From NCBI GenBank assembly GCA_016926695.1, contig JAFGOB010000067.1:1-39835 (forward strand): a stretch of DNA of 39,835 nt, in the 5' to 3' direction. The position numbers were made by a program, and so were the translations under genes. Shown piece by piece: positions 32,995 to 39,835 of this stretch. How positions within the stretch are numbered: the stretch's first letter is position 1; each line of letters begins with the position of its first letter. The DNA is from Dehalococcoidales bacterium (GTDB lineage: Bacteria > Chloroflexota > Dehalococcoidia > Dehalococcoidales > UBA3254). The notes below the pieces were generated by a model that worked only from the letters and a program-made list of their open reading frames with translations, did not search any database and was not told where the DNA came from.

Positions 32995-33876
32995 CTAATA
33001 GTCGTTGCCAAAGGGATGTACATCTACAAACAGGATCGGTTTGGTCTGTTTAAGCGTGCCGCCCGGCCAATGGGGGATGAAGGGCGGGCAAACAACGGCG
33101 GTAGGAGAGGTAAAAGTATATTTCTCCTGTTCTTTACCCACGCATATTTCAAACTCGGCATTCAGTTGATTGAGATCTTCGGGATCGCTGCCCAGGAACA
33201 TCATACACTGGGTGGTGGGATGGGTGTGGGGTTTATCGGGATTCGGACCGATACGGTACGGCGCCTTTTTCATGCTCTCATAGAGGCAGACAAAGTCGAA
33301 GCCGGCATCTTTGGTTACTATGAAAGAAATAGTGCCCCCGCCGTCATCCCTGTTGGTGGGTCCGTAAACCCAGGCGCCTTTGCGCCGGAAGAGGATCGGC
33401 TGGACGTTTTTCATGTATTTTGGTCTCATACCTACCGGCTCGCCTGGCTTTTTATCCGTGACGTAGGGTTTTTCGCTGTATTCTTTGGCGATCGAGATCT
33501 CCGCCACGATAATCCTCTTGTCCATCCTGTTAATCGTAGCCGGGAAGTGCGGCATACCTTTGGGAATGGCGATAGCTGTCGAACAGGTTATCATGTGGGT
33601 TTCCATTTCCTCGCCGATGCAAAATTCAACCTCTGCCCACAGGTCGCTCATATCATTCATATCCGTTCCCAGGAATAGCATAACCTGATCGAAATCATGT
33701 ACATGCGGCTGATAGGGCGCTTCACCCAGTCTGCCCGCCATCCAGCAGGACCCGTACTTGATACAGCAGTCTATTCCCAGGTAATCTGCATTCAGCTCGA
33801 TTCCCTGTCTGTAAGGCCCGCTGGAGTAGTCCTGAAATTGCAGAGTTTTAACGAGCTGTTCGTATTTCCTCGCCAT
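32995..33876 (-). CDS. Double-cupin protein in the pantothenate region
   Basis: The 293-residue protein contains two clear cupin halves. The first has PHVHDFDQVMLFLGTD and PHFPA; the second has PHTHPTTQCMMFLGSD and PHWPG. HxH plus a distal His is the metal-binding pattern, and similar spacing in both halves shows internal duplication. Bicupins include dioxygenases, isomerases and binding proteins, so the reaction is open. The start at 33876 (MARKYEQ) is preferred because GGAGG lies 5 nt before it. It lies between panB and panC on the same strand. Confidence 0.75.
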   Translation of the reverse strand: MARKYEQLVKTLQFQDYSSGPYRQGIELNADYLGIDCCIKYGSCWMAGRLGEAPYQPHVHDFDQVMLFLGTDMNDMSDLWAEVEFCIGEEMETHMITCSTAIAIPKGMPHFPATINRMDKRIIVAEISIAKEYSEKPYVTDKKPGEPVGMRPKYMKNVQPILFRRKGAWVYGPTNRDDGGGTISFIVTKDAGFDFVCLYESMKKAPYRIGPNPDKPHTHPTTQCMMFLGSDPEDLNQLNAEFEICVGKEQEKYTFTSPTAVVCPPFIPHWPGGTLKQTKPILFVDVHPFGNDY

Positions 33877-34216
33877 TTTTCCCTCCATTTTTTCCTTATT
33901 ATGTCCTCTGTCAATTGTTGCGGCAGGAATTAAGCCCGGTTATGTCCCGGGTCCCGCCGATGTGGACGAATCAGTCTCTAACGTCTGCCCGACCTGCCTC
34001 CTGATCCGTAATAGGGTGGTAGTTCAAATAATAATAAGTCCGTTGAACTATTTTATTACATCGGGGTATGTCTAACAAGTATGTGTCATTGAAATATAGC
34101 ATGCAGTTATGCTGTCTGAGGAAAAAACTGTTTTACGGAAGGGTAACCGGAGGAATTTGACTTTTCTCTTAGTGAGGAGAGAAGGACATCCTCTCCTCAC
34201 CAGATACAACTGACCT
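33877..34216. other. 340-bp gene-free stretch between cupin gene and panB
   Basis: No ORF or strong promoter with matching -35 and -10 is visible. It contains a 10-bp hairpin (34172-34200) just past the panB stop, and an AGCAT-N6-ATGCT dyad near 34108. The rest is featureless. Confidence 0.4.
34172..34200. repeat. 10-bp perfect inverted repeat after panB
   Basis: GTGAGGAGAG (34172-34181) pairs with CTCTCCTCAC (34191-34200) over a 9-nt loop, 17 bases past the panB stop. No U-run follows on the minus strand, so it is an RNA hairpin or protein site of unclear role. Confidence 0.45.
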
Positions 34217-35044
34217 TTACTTAAGGTCGGTCAGTACTGACTCATCAAGTGGAAATCCGTGAGCATCCGTTGGGAATGTCCCGGTCCTGACCTCGTTTTG
34301 ATAACCGGTTATAGCATCCCGGATGATATCGGTTAGATGGCTATATTGTTTGGCATGTTTTGGCACGAAACCCGTGGTGAATCCCAGGATGTCATGTATA
34401 ACCTGCACCTGTCCGTCGCAGCCGGGACCTGCCCCGATGCCTATGGTGGGAATATCCACTTTCCGGGTTATCAGGGTAGCCAGGGGGGTAGGGACTGTTT
34501 CCATTACCACCGCGAAAGCTCCGGCTTGAGCGAGCGCCAGAGCATCGTCCAGCAGCTTTCTGGCTATCTCGGGAGTTTTACCCTGGATTTTATAACCGCC
34601 CAGTTGGTTCCTGGACTGCGGCGTCATGCCGATATGGCCCATGACGGGAATACCGCAGTCCACGATGCTTTTTACTGTTTCAGCCACGGTAACCCCGCCC
34701 TCCAGCTTGACGGCCTGCGCTCCACCCTCCTGTAAAAAGCGGGCTGCGTTGCGCAGGGCTTCTTCACGGCTGACATGGTATGTCATAAAAGGTAAATCGC
34801 CTACCACCAGGGCGTTTTTAACAGCCCTGGTAACGGCTTTAGTATGATGCAGCATCTCATCAATGGTCACCGGAATGGTAGAATCATAGCCCAGTACAAC
34901 GTTTCCCAGGCTGTCGCCAACCAGAATAAGAGGAATTCCGGCTTCATCGATTATCTTGGCTGTGGAATAGTCGTAAGCCGTCAGCATGGCGAATTTTTCG
35001 CCCTTTTGTTTCATCTCCTTTATCCGGTTGATGTTCATTCTCAT
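34217..35044 (-). CDS. panB: Ketopantoate hydroxymethyltransferase
   Basis: PanB transfers a hydroxymethyl group from methylene-THF to ketoisovalerate to make ketopantoate. The 275-residue protein has TAYDYSTAK near the N-terminus, LVGDSLGNVVLGYDSTIPVT with metal-binding Asp residues, and GIGAGPGCDGQV with GLTPQ-like residues. Its start lies one base after the panD stop, with AGAGGC upstream, so the two are coupled. Identification is firm. Confidence 0.96.
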   Translation of the reverse strand: MRMNINRIKEMKQKGEKFAMLTAYDYSTAKIIDEAGIPLILVGDSLGNVVLGYDSTIPVTIDEMLHHTKAVTRAVKNALVVGDLPFMTYHVSREEALRNAARFLQEGGAQAVKLEGGVTVAETVKSIVDCGIPVMGHIGMTPQSRNQLGGYKIQGKTPEIARKLLDDALALAQAGAFAVVMETVPTPLATLITRKVDIPTIGIGAGPGCDGQVQVIHDILGFTTGFVPKHAKQYSHLTDIIRDAITGYQNEVRTGTFPTDAHGFPLDESVLTDLK

Positions 35045-35045
35045 T

Positions 35046-35438
35046 TCAACTGCCTCTTAAAATATCGAGCGCCTCTTCGTATACACCCCTGGTATGCGTA
35101 ATCTTGTTCTCTGCGTCTACATAGACCAGGCGCGGCTGATAGTCCCTGGCTTTCTCTTCTTCAACCTGGCAGTATGCCAGAATAATAACAATATCGCCTT
35201 TGGCCACCAGGCGGGCGGCTGCGCCATTCAGGCAAATTTCTCCGCTGTTCTCTTTACCTTCGATGACGTAGGTACTGAAACGTTCCCCGTTATTGATATT
35301 GAGGATTTGTACCTGTTCGTAGGGCAGGATATCGGCAGCATCCAGCAGTTTTTTATCGATGGTAACACTCCCTTCGTAGGCGATATTACCGTCAGTGACG
35401 CGGGCGCGGTGGATTTTGCACTTTAGCATTGTACGCAT
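35046..35438 (-). CDS. panD: Aspartate 1-decarboxylase (pyruvoyl enzyme)
   Basis: PanD makes beta-alanine from aspartate. The 130-residue precursor has YEGSVTID: cleavage between Gly23 and Ser24 generates the pyruvoyl group on the alpha subunit. KIHRARVTD and NGAAARLV fit the family. The start codon lies inside the end of the upstream dehydrogenase gene (16-nt overlap), and panB starts one base after the stop. An alternative start at Met4 would still leave the active site intact. Confidence 0.95.
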   Translation of the reverse strand: MRTMLKCKIHRARVTDGNIAYEGSVTIDKKLLDAADILPYEQVQILNINNGERFSTYVIEGKENSGEICLNGAAARLVAKGDIVIILAYCQVEEEKARDYQPRLVYVDAENKITHTRGVYEEALDILRGS

Positions 35439-36325
35439 TTGCGGTTCCTCTCGATGTTAGATTTCAAAAATTCCCTGAATATATCTTCGAGCTCCATGGC
35501 CTGGCGCTCGCTAATTTTCCCCTTATCCAGGGCTACGGGAAGGGTCTGAAGTCCCAGTTCGCTGTAGGCGGGAATGATTCCAGGAGAAGTCTCCTTGAGT
35601 GTATCCAGGTGGATGCGGACGGTGCCGATATCTCCCCGGGCGACAGGCCCGGTCAAAGCATTGGGAATTCCCAGGTTTTCGATATTGTTGATGGTACCCT
35701 TGATCAGCGGCAGCAGGGCTTTAATGGCCTCTTCACGCGGAATGCCGAAGCTGCCCCACAGGTCCGCTGCCAGCTTGACCAGGGTGACCAGGTAGTTGCA
35801 GGACATAACGGCGGCGGTGTGGTAAGCGGCTTTATCCCCGGCGCCCAGTTTGATCCAGCGGCCTTCAAGCGCCTGTGACATCTCTTTCAGGATTTCCAGT
35901 AAAGGACCTTCAGCCTCCAGTGCGAAGGTTGAGCCCGGTAGATTTTCGATGGCTTTCTGAATGCCGGCGAAGGTCTGGAGAGGATGAAAAGAGCCGACCT
36001 TTGCTCCACATAACCTGGCGGGCTCAAGCACGTCCAGGGAATCAGCCCCGCTGCAGTGGACCACGTATTGACCGGCATGCCATTTGATCTCCGAGGCCAC
36101 CACCGGGATGGCGTCATCCGGTGTGGTAATGAAGATGAAACCGGCATTGTCGGCCACACCCTGAGGAGTACTGTATACCCGGCCGCTTCCGGCCGCCTTT
36201 ACCAGGCGTTCAGCGGATGAAGGGCTGCGGCTGAATACGGCCTCTACATTGTAACCATTGAGGCCCAGCCTGACTGCCAGCGAAGTACCTACTGTTCCTG
36301 CGCCGATAAATCCGATTTTCAACAT
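35423..36325 (-). CDS. Rossmann/DUF2520 dehydrogenase, candidate ketopantoate reductase
   Basis: The 300-residue protein has an N-terminal NAD(P)-binding motif GFIGAGTVGTSLA, then a HCSGADSLDVLEP segment and FHPLQTF, and a helical C-terminal half with LTGPVARGD; this is the layout of PF10727 plus DUF2520 proteins. PanG of Francisella, a ketopantoate reductase, is of this general kind, as I recall. Here it heads the panD-panB pair, and no panE or ilvC is seen in the window, so reduction of ketopantoate to pantoate is a natural job. Function is inference. A GAGGTAAG ribosome site and a long leader precede it. Confidence 0.8.
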   Translation of the reverse strand: MLKIGFIGAGTVGTSLAVRLGLNGYNVEAVFSRSPSSAERLVKAAGSGRVYSTPQGVADNAGFIFITTPDDAIPVVASEIKWHAGQYVVHCSGADSLDVLEPARLCGAKVGSFHPLQTFAGIQKAIENLPGSTFALEAEGPLLEILKEMSQALEGRWIKLGAGDKAAYHTAAVMSCNYLVTLVKLAADLWGSFGIPREEAIKALLPLIKGTINNIENLGIPNALTGPVARGDIGTVRIHLDTLKETSPGIIPAYSELGLQTLPVALDKGKISERQAMELEDIFREFLKSNIERNRKCVQC

Positions 36326-36503
36326 TTCATTCTTACCTCGAACCAGATTAAAGGCAAAAAAAAGACCTTCTCCGGTTGACCAGAGAAGGCATCTGAATTC
36401 TTCGATCTTGCCGTCTCGGTCGTTTCCGATCCAAGCGACTCAGGTAAATGAAACTGGAAAAATCCGCTCACCGCCCCGTTTTCGGAGTCGATGGCATTCA
36501 CTA
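36326..36503 (-). ncRNA. Structured 5' leader of the pantothenate operon (candidate riboswitch)
   Basis: A leader of about 175 nt separates a good promoter from the first gene. It can fold: CGACTC (36485-36490) pairs with GAGTCG (36436-36441), enclosing a CCG-AAAA-CGG hairpin and a GGTGA/TTTACC arm, forming a three-way junction; a CTTGGATC/GATCGAAG arm follows; then an intrinsic terminator. This is the shape of a transcription attenuator. A published Pan RNA motif occurs before pan genes in Chloroflexi and other phyla, but I could not confirm a match. Confidence 0.55.
36356..36389 (-). terminator. Attenuator terminator before the pan genes
   Basis: On the minus strand CCTTCTC pairs with GAGAAGG (7 perfect pairs plus inner GG/CC), followed by UC then eight U. 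It sits in the leader, 30 bases before the first pan gene, so it controls rather than ends transcription. Confidence 0.75.
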
Positions 36504-36509
36504 ACTTTT

Positions 36510-36538
36510 ATCCTATCAGAGAAAAAAAAGCTTGTCAA
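36510..36538 (-). promoter_or_regulatory. Promoter of the pantothenate operon
   Basis: On the minus strand TTGACA (36533-36538) and TAGGAT (36510-36515) are exactly 17 nt apart. Transcription should start near 36503, giving the leader described above. Confidence 0.6.
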
Positions 36539-36694
36539 ATTTGTGATCAATAAGAATGTCGTATAAGCCGGAACAGCCCCGGGTTGACTTTCCCGAGCCC
36601 GACAGGCGACAATAATACAAGAGAAGACAGGCTGCCTGTACGGCGGCCCATTACTATTTATCATCTGCGGGCTTTTTTTAAACAAGGATACTGC

Positions 36695-39379
36695 ATGCAG
36701 CAATGGCATAACATCAGCAGCGATAAAGTCCTGGAGGAGCTTGGCTCCGGTCTCTCCGGTTTGAATGAAGGGGAGGTTAACGACCGGCTCCGGAAATACG
36801 GCAGAAACGAGCTGGAAGCCAAAAAGAAAGCCTCTCCCGTCCTGGTCTTTCTCAGGCAGTTCATGAGTCCCCTGATCTATGTGCTGGCGGTAGCGGCTGT
36901 GATCTCTTTCGTGGTGGGCCACTATACCGACGCTTTCGTGATACTGGGAATTCTGATTCTCAATGCCGCTATAGGTTTTTTTCAGGAGACCCAGGCGGAA
37001 AAGTCCATGCAGGCCCTGCTTGAGCTGGCTTCACCCAGGGCCAAGGTAAGGCGCGGCGGTAAGGTCCTGGTAATTCCCTCCGGAGAGCTGGTCCCGGGTG
37101 ATATCATCCGGCTGGAAGCGGGCGACAGCATCCCGGCCGATGCCAGGCTGATAGAGGCGGTCAGTTTTAAGGTTAACGAGTCCACCCTTACCGGCGAGTC
37201 CATGCCCGTGGAAAAGGATGCCTCCTTCATCACTGATGAAGAGGCGACCATCGCCGACCGCACCAATATGACCTTTATGGGGACGACGGTTACCGGCGGG
37301 AGGGCTGTGGCTGCTGTGGTTCAAACCGGTATGTCCACGGAGATGGGCCGCATAGCCGGCGGTATCCAGGAGGTCAAAGCCGAGGAGACCCCTCTCCAGA
37401 AAAACGTCAGCCAGCTCAGCAAGTACCTGGTCTTTATCTTCCTGGGGGCCACCGCCCTGCTCCTCATCGTGGGCCTGCTTAAAGGCCTGGGATGGATGGA
37501 TATGTTCCTGATAGCGGTGGCGGCGGCGGTATCCTCCATTCCTGAAGGTCTCCCTGCGGTCTTGACGGTGGTACTGTCTATCGGGATGAGGTCTATGGCA
37601 CGCCGCAACGCCATTATACGAAAGCTGCTGGCGGTGGAAACACTGGGTTCAGCCACGGTGATCTGCTCCGATAAGACGGGTACTTTAACACTTAACCAGA
37701 TGACGGTCCGCCGGCTCTTTTCCGGCGGCGTTTCCATCCGGGTAACCGGTGAAGGCTATGAGCCGAAAGGGCAGTTCTTGAAGGACGAACAGCACTTGAC
37801 GCTTGAAGATACCAAGCGGCTGGACCTGCTTTTAAGGATCGGGTGTCTATGCAATGATTCCAGGCTGTCCTCGCAGGATGGGAAATTCAGCATCATAGGC
37901 GATCCGACGGAAGGGGCGCTGGTGGTGGCGGCGGGGAAAGCCGGGATGGAAAAGGCCGGGTTGGAGAGCCGGTATACCAGGCTGGATGAGATCCCCTTTG
38001 AAAGCGAAAATCAGTACATGGCCACTCTTCACAGGGACGGCGGGCAATGTGCGGTCTATATCAAGGGATCAGTGGAAAGACTTGCCGGTTTCAGCGGTTT
38101 CCTCCTGAAGGACGGCGAGGCCGTTCCCATGCAGCCCGCCGACAGGCAGAATATCCTGACCGCCGCTGACGATATGGCCGATAATGCCCTGCGTGTGATT
38201 GCCCTGGCCTTCATGGAAATGCCCCCGGAGACCTGTAAGGTGGATGAAAACAGCATCCGGGGAAAGCTGGTTTTTGCCGGGCTGGCCGGTATGGAGGACC
38301 CGCCCCGCGAGGAAGCCCGGGAGGCTATCAGGCAGTGCGGACGGGCCGGTATCAAGGTGGTGATGATTACCGGGGACAACCGGGTAACCGCCGAGTCCAT
38401 CGCCCGCCAACTGGAGATGCCTGCGGGCAGGACCGTAACCGGCAGCGAGTTGGCCAAGATGAGTGAAAGCGATCTGGCCGTGAATATAGAAAACATCTCG
38501 GTCTTTGCCCGCATTGAGCCCCTGCACAAGCTGAAAATAGTCAATGCTTTTAAAAACAGGGGCCATGTAGTGGCGATGACGGGGGACGGAGTCAATGACG
38601 CCCCCGCCCTTAAAGCGGCTGATATAGGTATTGCCATGGGCATCACCGGAACCGATGTGGCCAAGGAAGCCTCCAACATGGTATTGACGGACGATAACTT
38701 CGCTTCCGTGGTGTCTGCCGTGGACGAGGGCAGGGCTATTTTCACCCGCCTGCGTAATGTTCTGTTCTATTCCCTCAGCACCAACCTGGGCGAGCTGATG
38801 ATGCTGATTTTGGGCGTATTGTTCGTGGGACAGTCTCCCCTGGTGGCCGTCCAGATATTATGGGTCAACCTGGCGACTGATACAGCCGGCGATGTGCCCC
38901 TCGGTTTTGAGCCCAAGATCGGAGATGAGCTGAGGCACCCTCCCCGCCGCAAAGGGACAGGACTGATCTATCCCGGTCTGCTGGTGAGACTTATGGTAAC
39001 CGCCGTCCTGATCGGCATCGGCACTTTATTGATTTTCCGCTGGGCGGAGCCGCGCATGAGCATCGATGCCGCCGAGACCATGACCTTCTGCACCCTTAAT
39101 ACCTTCATCTGGTTCATGGCCTTTCAGGCCCGTTCGGATGAGTATTCCCCCTTCCGGCTGGGCTTTTTCAAGAACAAAATCCTGATATTTTCAATCGCCC
39201 TGGTGGCTCTTCTCCAGGTAGCCCTGGTCTATCTGCCTCCCCTCCAGGTGGCTTTCCACACCGCCCCCATAGGACTGAGAGACTGGGGCATCATCCTTGG
39301 AGCGGGTATAGCCCTGTTCCTGGTGGAGGAACTGCGGAAGCTCTTTCTGCCCCGGCTTTACTCCTGGGGCAAATGGTAA
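36695..39379 (+). CDS. Type II P-type cation ATPase (Ca2+/Mn2+-like)
   Basis: The 894-residue pump has the phosphatase TGES motif near residue 166, phosphorylation site DKTGTLT (Asp326), KGSVE in the nucleotide domain and the hinge TGDGVNDAP near residue 630. The transport-site residues match the SERCA pattern: PEGL in M4 (Glu284), N-x-x-E in M5 (Asn697, Glu700) and N-x-x-T-D in M6 (Asn725, Thr728, Asp729). Ca2+, or Mn2+, export is therefore likely. ATG 36695 follows AAGGA; a longer reading frame starts at a TTG that lies in a promoter-like -35 (TTGACT-N18-GACAAT), which favours the downstream start. It diverges from the pan operon. Confidence 0.9.
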   Translation: MQQWHNISSDKVLEELGSGLSGLNEGEVNDRLRKYGRNELEAKKKASPVLVFLRQFMSPLIYVLAVAAVISFVVGHYTDAFVILGILILNAAIGFFQETQAEKSMQALLELASPRAKVRRGGKVLVIPSGELVPGDIIRLEAGDSIPADARLIEAVSFKVNESTLTGESMPVEKDASFITDEEATIADRTNMTFMGTTVTGGRAVAAVVQTGMSTEMGRIAGGIQEVKAEETPLQKNVSQLSKYLVFIFLGATALLLIVGLLKGLGWMDMFLIAVAAAVSSIPEGLPAVLTVVLSIGMRSMARRNAIIRKLLAVETLGSATVICSDKTGTLTLNQMTVRRLFSGGVSIRVTGEGYEPKGQFLKDEQHLTLEDTKRLDLLLRIGCLCNDSRLSSQDGKFSIIGDPTEGALVVAAGKAGMEKAGLESRYTRLDEIPFESENQYMATLHRDGGQCAVYIKGSVERLAGFSGFLLKDGEAVPMQPADRQNILTAADDMADNALRVIALAFMEMPPETCKVDENSIRGKLVFAGLAGMEDPPREEAREAIRQCGRAGIKVVMITGDNRVTAESIARQLEMPAGRTVTGSELAKMSESDLAVNIENISVFARIEPLHKLKIVNAFKNRGHVVAMTGDGVNDAPALKAADIGIAMGITGTDVAKEASNMVLTDDNFASVVSAVDEGRAIFTRLRNVLFYSLSTNLGELMMLILGVLFVGQSPLVAVQILWVNLATDTAGDVPLGFEPKIGDELRHPPRRKGTGLIYPGLLVRLMVTAVLIGIGTLLIFRWAEPRMSIDAAETMTFCTLNTFIWFMAFQARSDEYSPFRLGFFKNKILIFSIALVALLQVALVYLPPLQVAFHTAPIGLRDWGIILGAGIALFLVEELRKLFLPRLYSWGKW

Positions 39380-39531
39380 AAAGCTGTCCTAAACCGGAGC
39401 TAATTATGACTCTATATAGCATCCTTCAGGCACTAACCAAGATCCACCCTTCCGGCCAATAGCGCCAATTTAGATGTACTGACTGAGGATGTCCATTCCT
39501 CATGGTATGTAGCTGATCCACCCTGACGTAG

Positions 39532-39554
39532 GGGCGTGGTCTCTCGACCCGCCC
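39532..39554. repeat. REP-like hairpin with a bulged base
   Basis: GGGCG plus GGTC pair with GACC plus CGCCC (9 pairs) with one bulged T. The flanking GTAG before it resembles the hairpin at 6085-6104. Confidence 0.4.
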
Positions 39555-39753
39555 GCCTTAAGCCTTTGAATATCAGTCGTAGCCTTGTTTATACTCTATC
39601 TGATTCGCGATAGCTCATTCAAAGAAATTTGTCCTCAACATAGGTCTCTTAGACTGTACGGCTTTGATTTTTGCTGGTAAGGACTCTATTTCGTAACTCT
39701 TTGTACTCAGGTGAATAATATAGTCCGGATTGATCCATTGGTTTAATGAGTGA

Positions 39754-39801
39754 GAGCCACTGTAATACTCAAAATGAGCCATATTTTTAATAAGAGAGCC
39801 A
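39754..39801. repeat. Three spaced GAGCCA repeats, IS21-like end
   Basis: GAGCCA occurs at 39754, 39776 and 39796, spaced 22 and 20 nt (TGGCTC on the minus strand). Multiple 20-nt-scale TGGCTC-type repeats at the termini are known from IS21-family insertion sequences, where the transposase binds them. No transposase gene is in the window and no TGT/ACA tip was confirmed, so this may be a remnant or the edge of an element lying beyond the window. Confidence 0.35.
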
Positions 39802-39835
39802 TTTATGATAATACCTTCCAGTTAACTGCAATGCT

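Larger units (their letters stand above)
39380..39835. other. 456-bp gene-free end of the window
   Basis: No ORF of convincing length or composition is present. It contains a REP-like hairpin (39532-39554) and a set of three GAGCCA repeats near the end (39754-39801). The stretch between them is AT-rich and without recognised signals. Confidence 0.5.

Noticed and set aside
33016..33678. 220-codon plus ORF
   Set aside because: Antisense to the double-cupin gene, which has metal motifs and a good ribosome site.
36584..36694. N-terminal extension of the P-type ATPase frame
   Set aside because: The earlier TTG lies within a -35-like box; ATG 36695 has a ribosome site and begins the family-like sequence.

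Overview
The window reads as chromosomal DNA of an anaerobic bacterium. It most resembles Chloroflexota of the Dehalococcoidia type, but that is an inference from gene content and style: a type 2 OMP decarboxylase, an Fe-S PurF, a membrane pyrophosphatase, nickel-pincer cofactor genes, IspG, thioredoxin-like/ArsP genes, and AGGAGG ribosome sites with frequent GTG and TTG starts. No rRNA, tRNA, CRISPR array, prophage or intact transposon was seen. Thirty-one well-supported protein genes plus a few doubtful small ones fill the window.

Left part (1-12 kb): pyrF and folC diverge from a short promoter region. Next come a stand-alone SWIM zinc-finger protein behind a leader peptide and terminator, a CocE-like hydrolase, argC, an AlkD-like DNA repair protein, a large lipoprotein of unknown function, a P-loop kinase and the proton-pumping pyrophosphatase hppA. 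A bidirectional terminator separates the last two.

Middle part (12-24 kb): an FtsX/MacB-type ABC transporter pair, larC, larE and larB for the nickel-pincer cofactor (no larA here), a methyltransferase behind a symmetrical operator/promoter, and tsaD with an apparently leaderless promoter. A plus-strand cluster follows: an ArsP-type permease, a CVC-type ArsR repressor and four consecutive thioredoxin-like genes whose active sites drift from CxxC to CxGG. This cluster is the best candidate for an under-described system, probably metalloid or thiol-metal handling.

Right part (24-39.8 kb): an alpha/beta hydrolase, purF and purM, a uroporphyrinogen-decarboxylase-family protein, ispG and an MFS exporter on the plus strand. 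Then comes the minus-strand pantothenate region: a DUF2520-type dehydrogenase (candidate PanG ketopantoate reductase), panD, panB, a double-cupin protein, panC and two tandem small paralogues. A promoter, a roughly 175-nt structured leader and a strong intrinsic terminator precede it, which looks like attenuation or a riboswitch. A type II P-type ATPase with complete Ca2+-site residues diverges from it. The last 450 bases hold no gene, only a REP-like hairpin and three spaced GAGCCA repeats resembling an IS21-family end.
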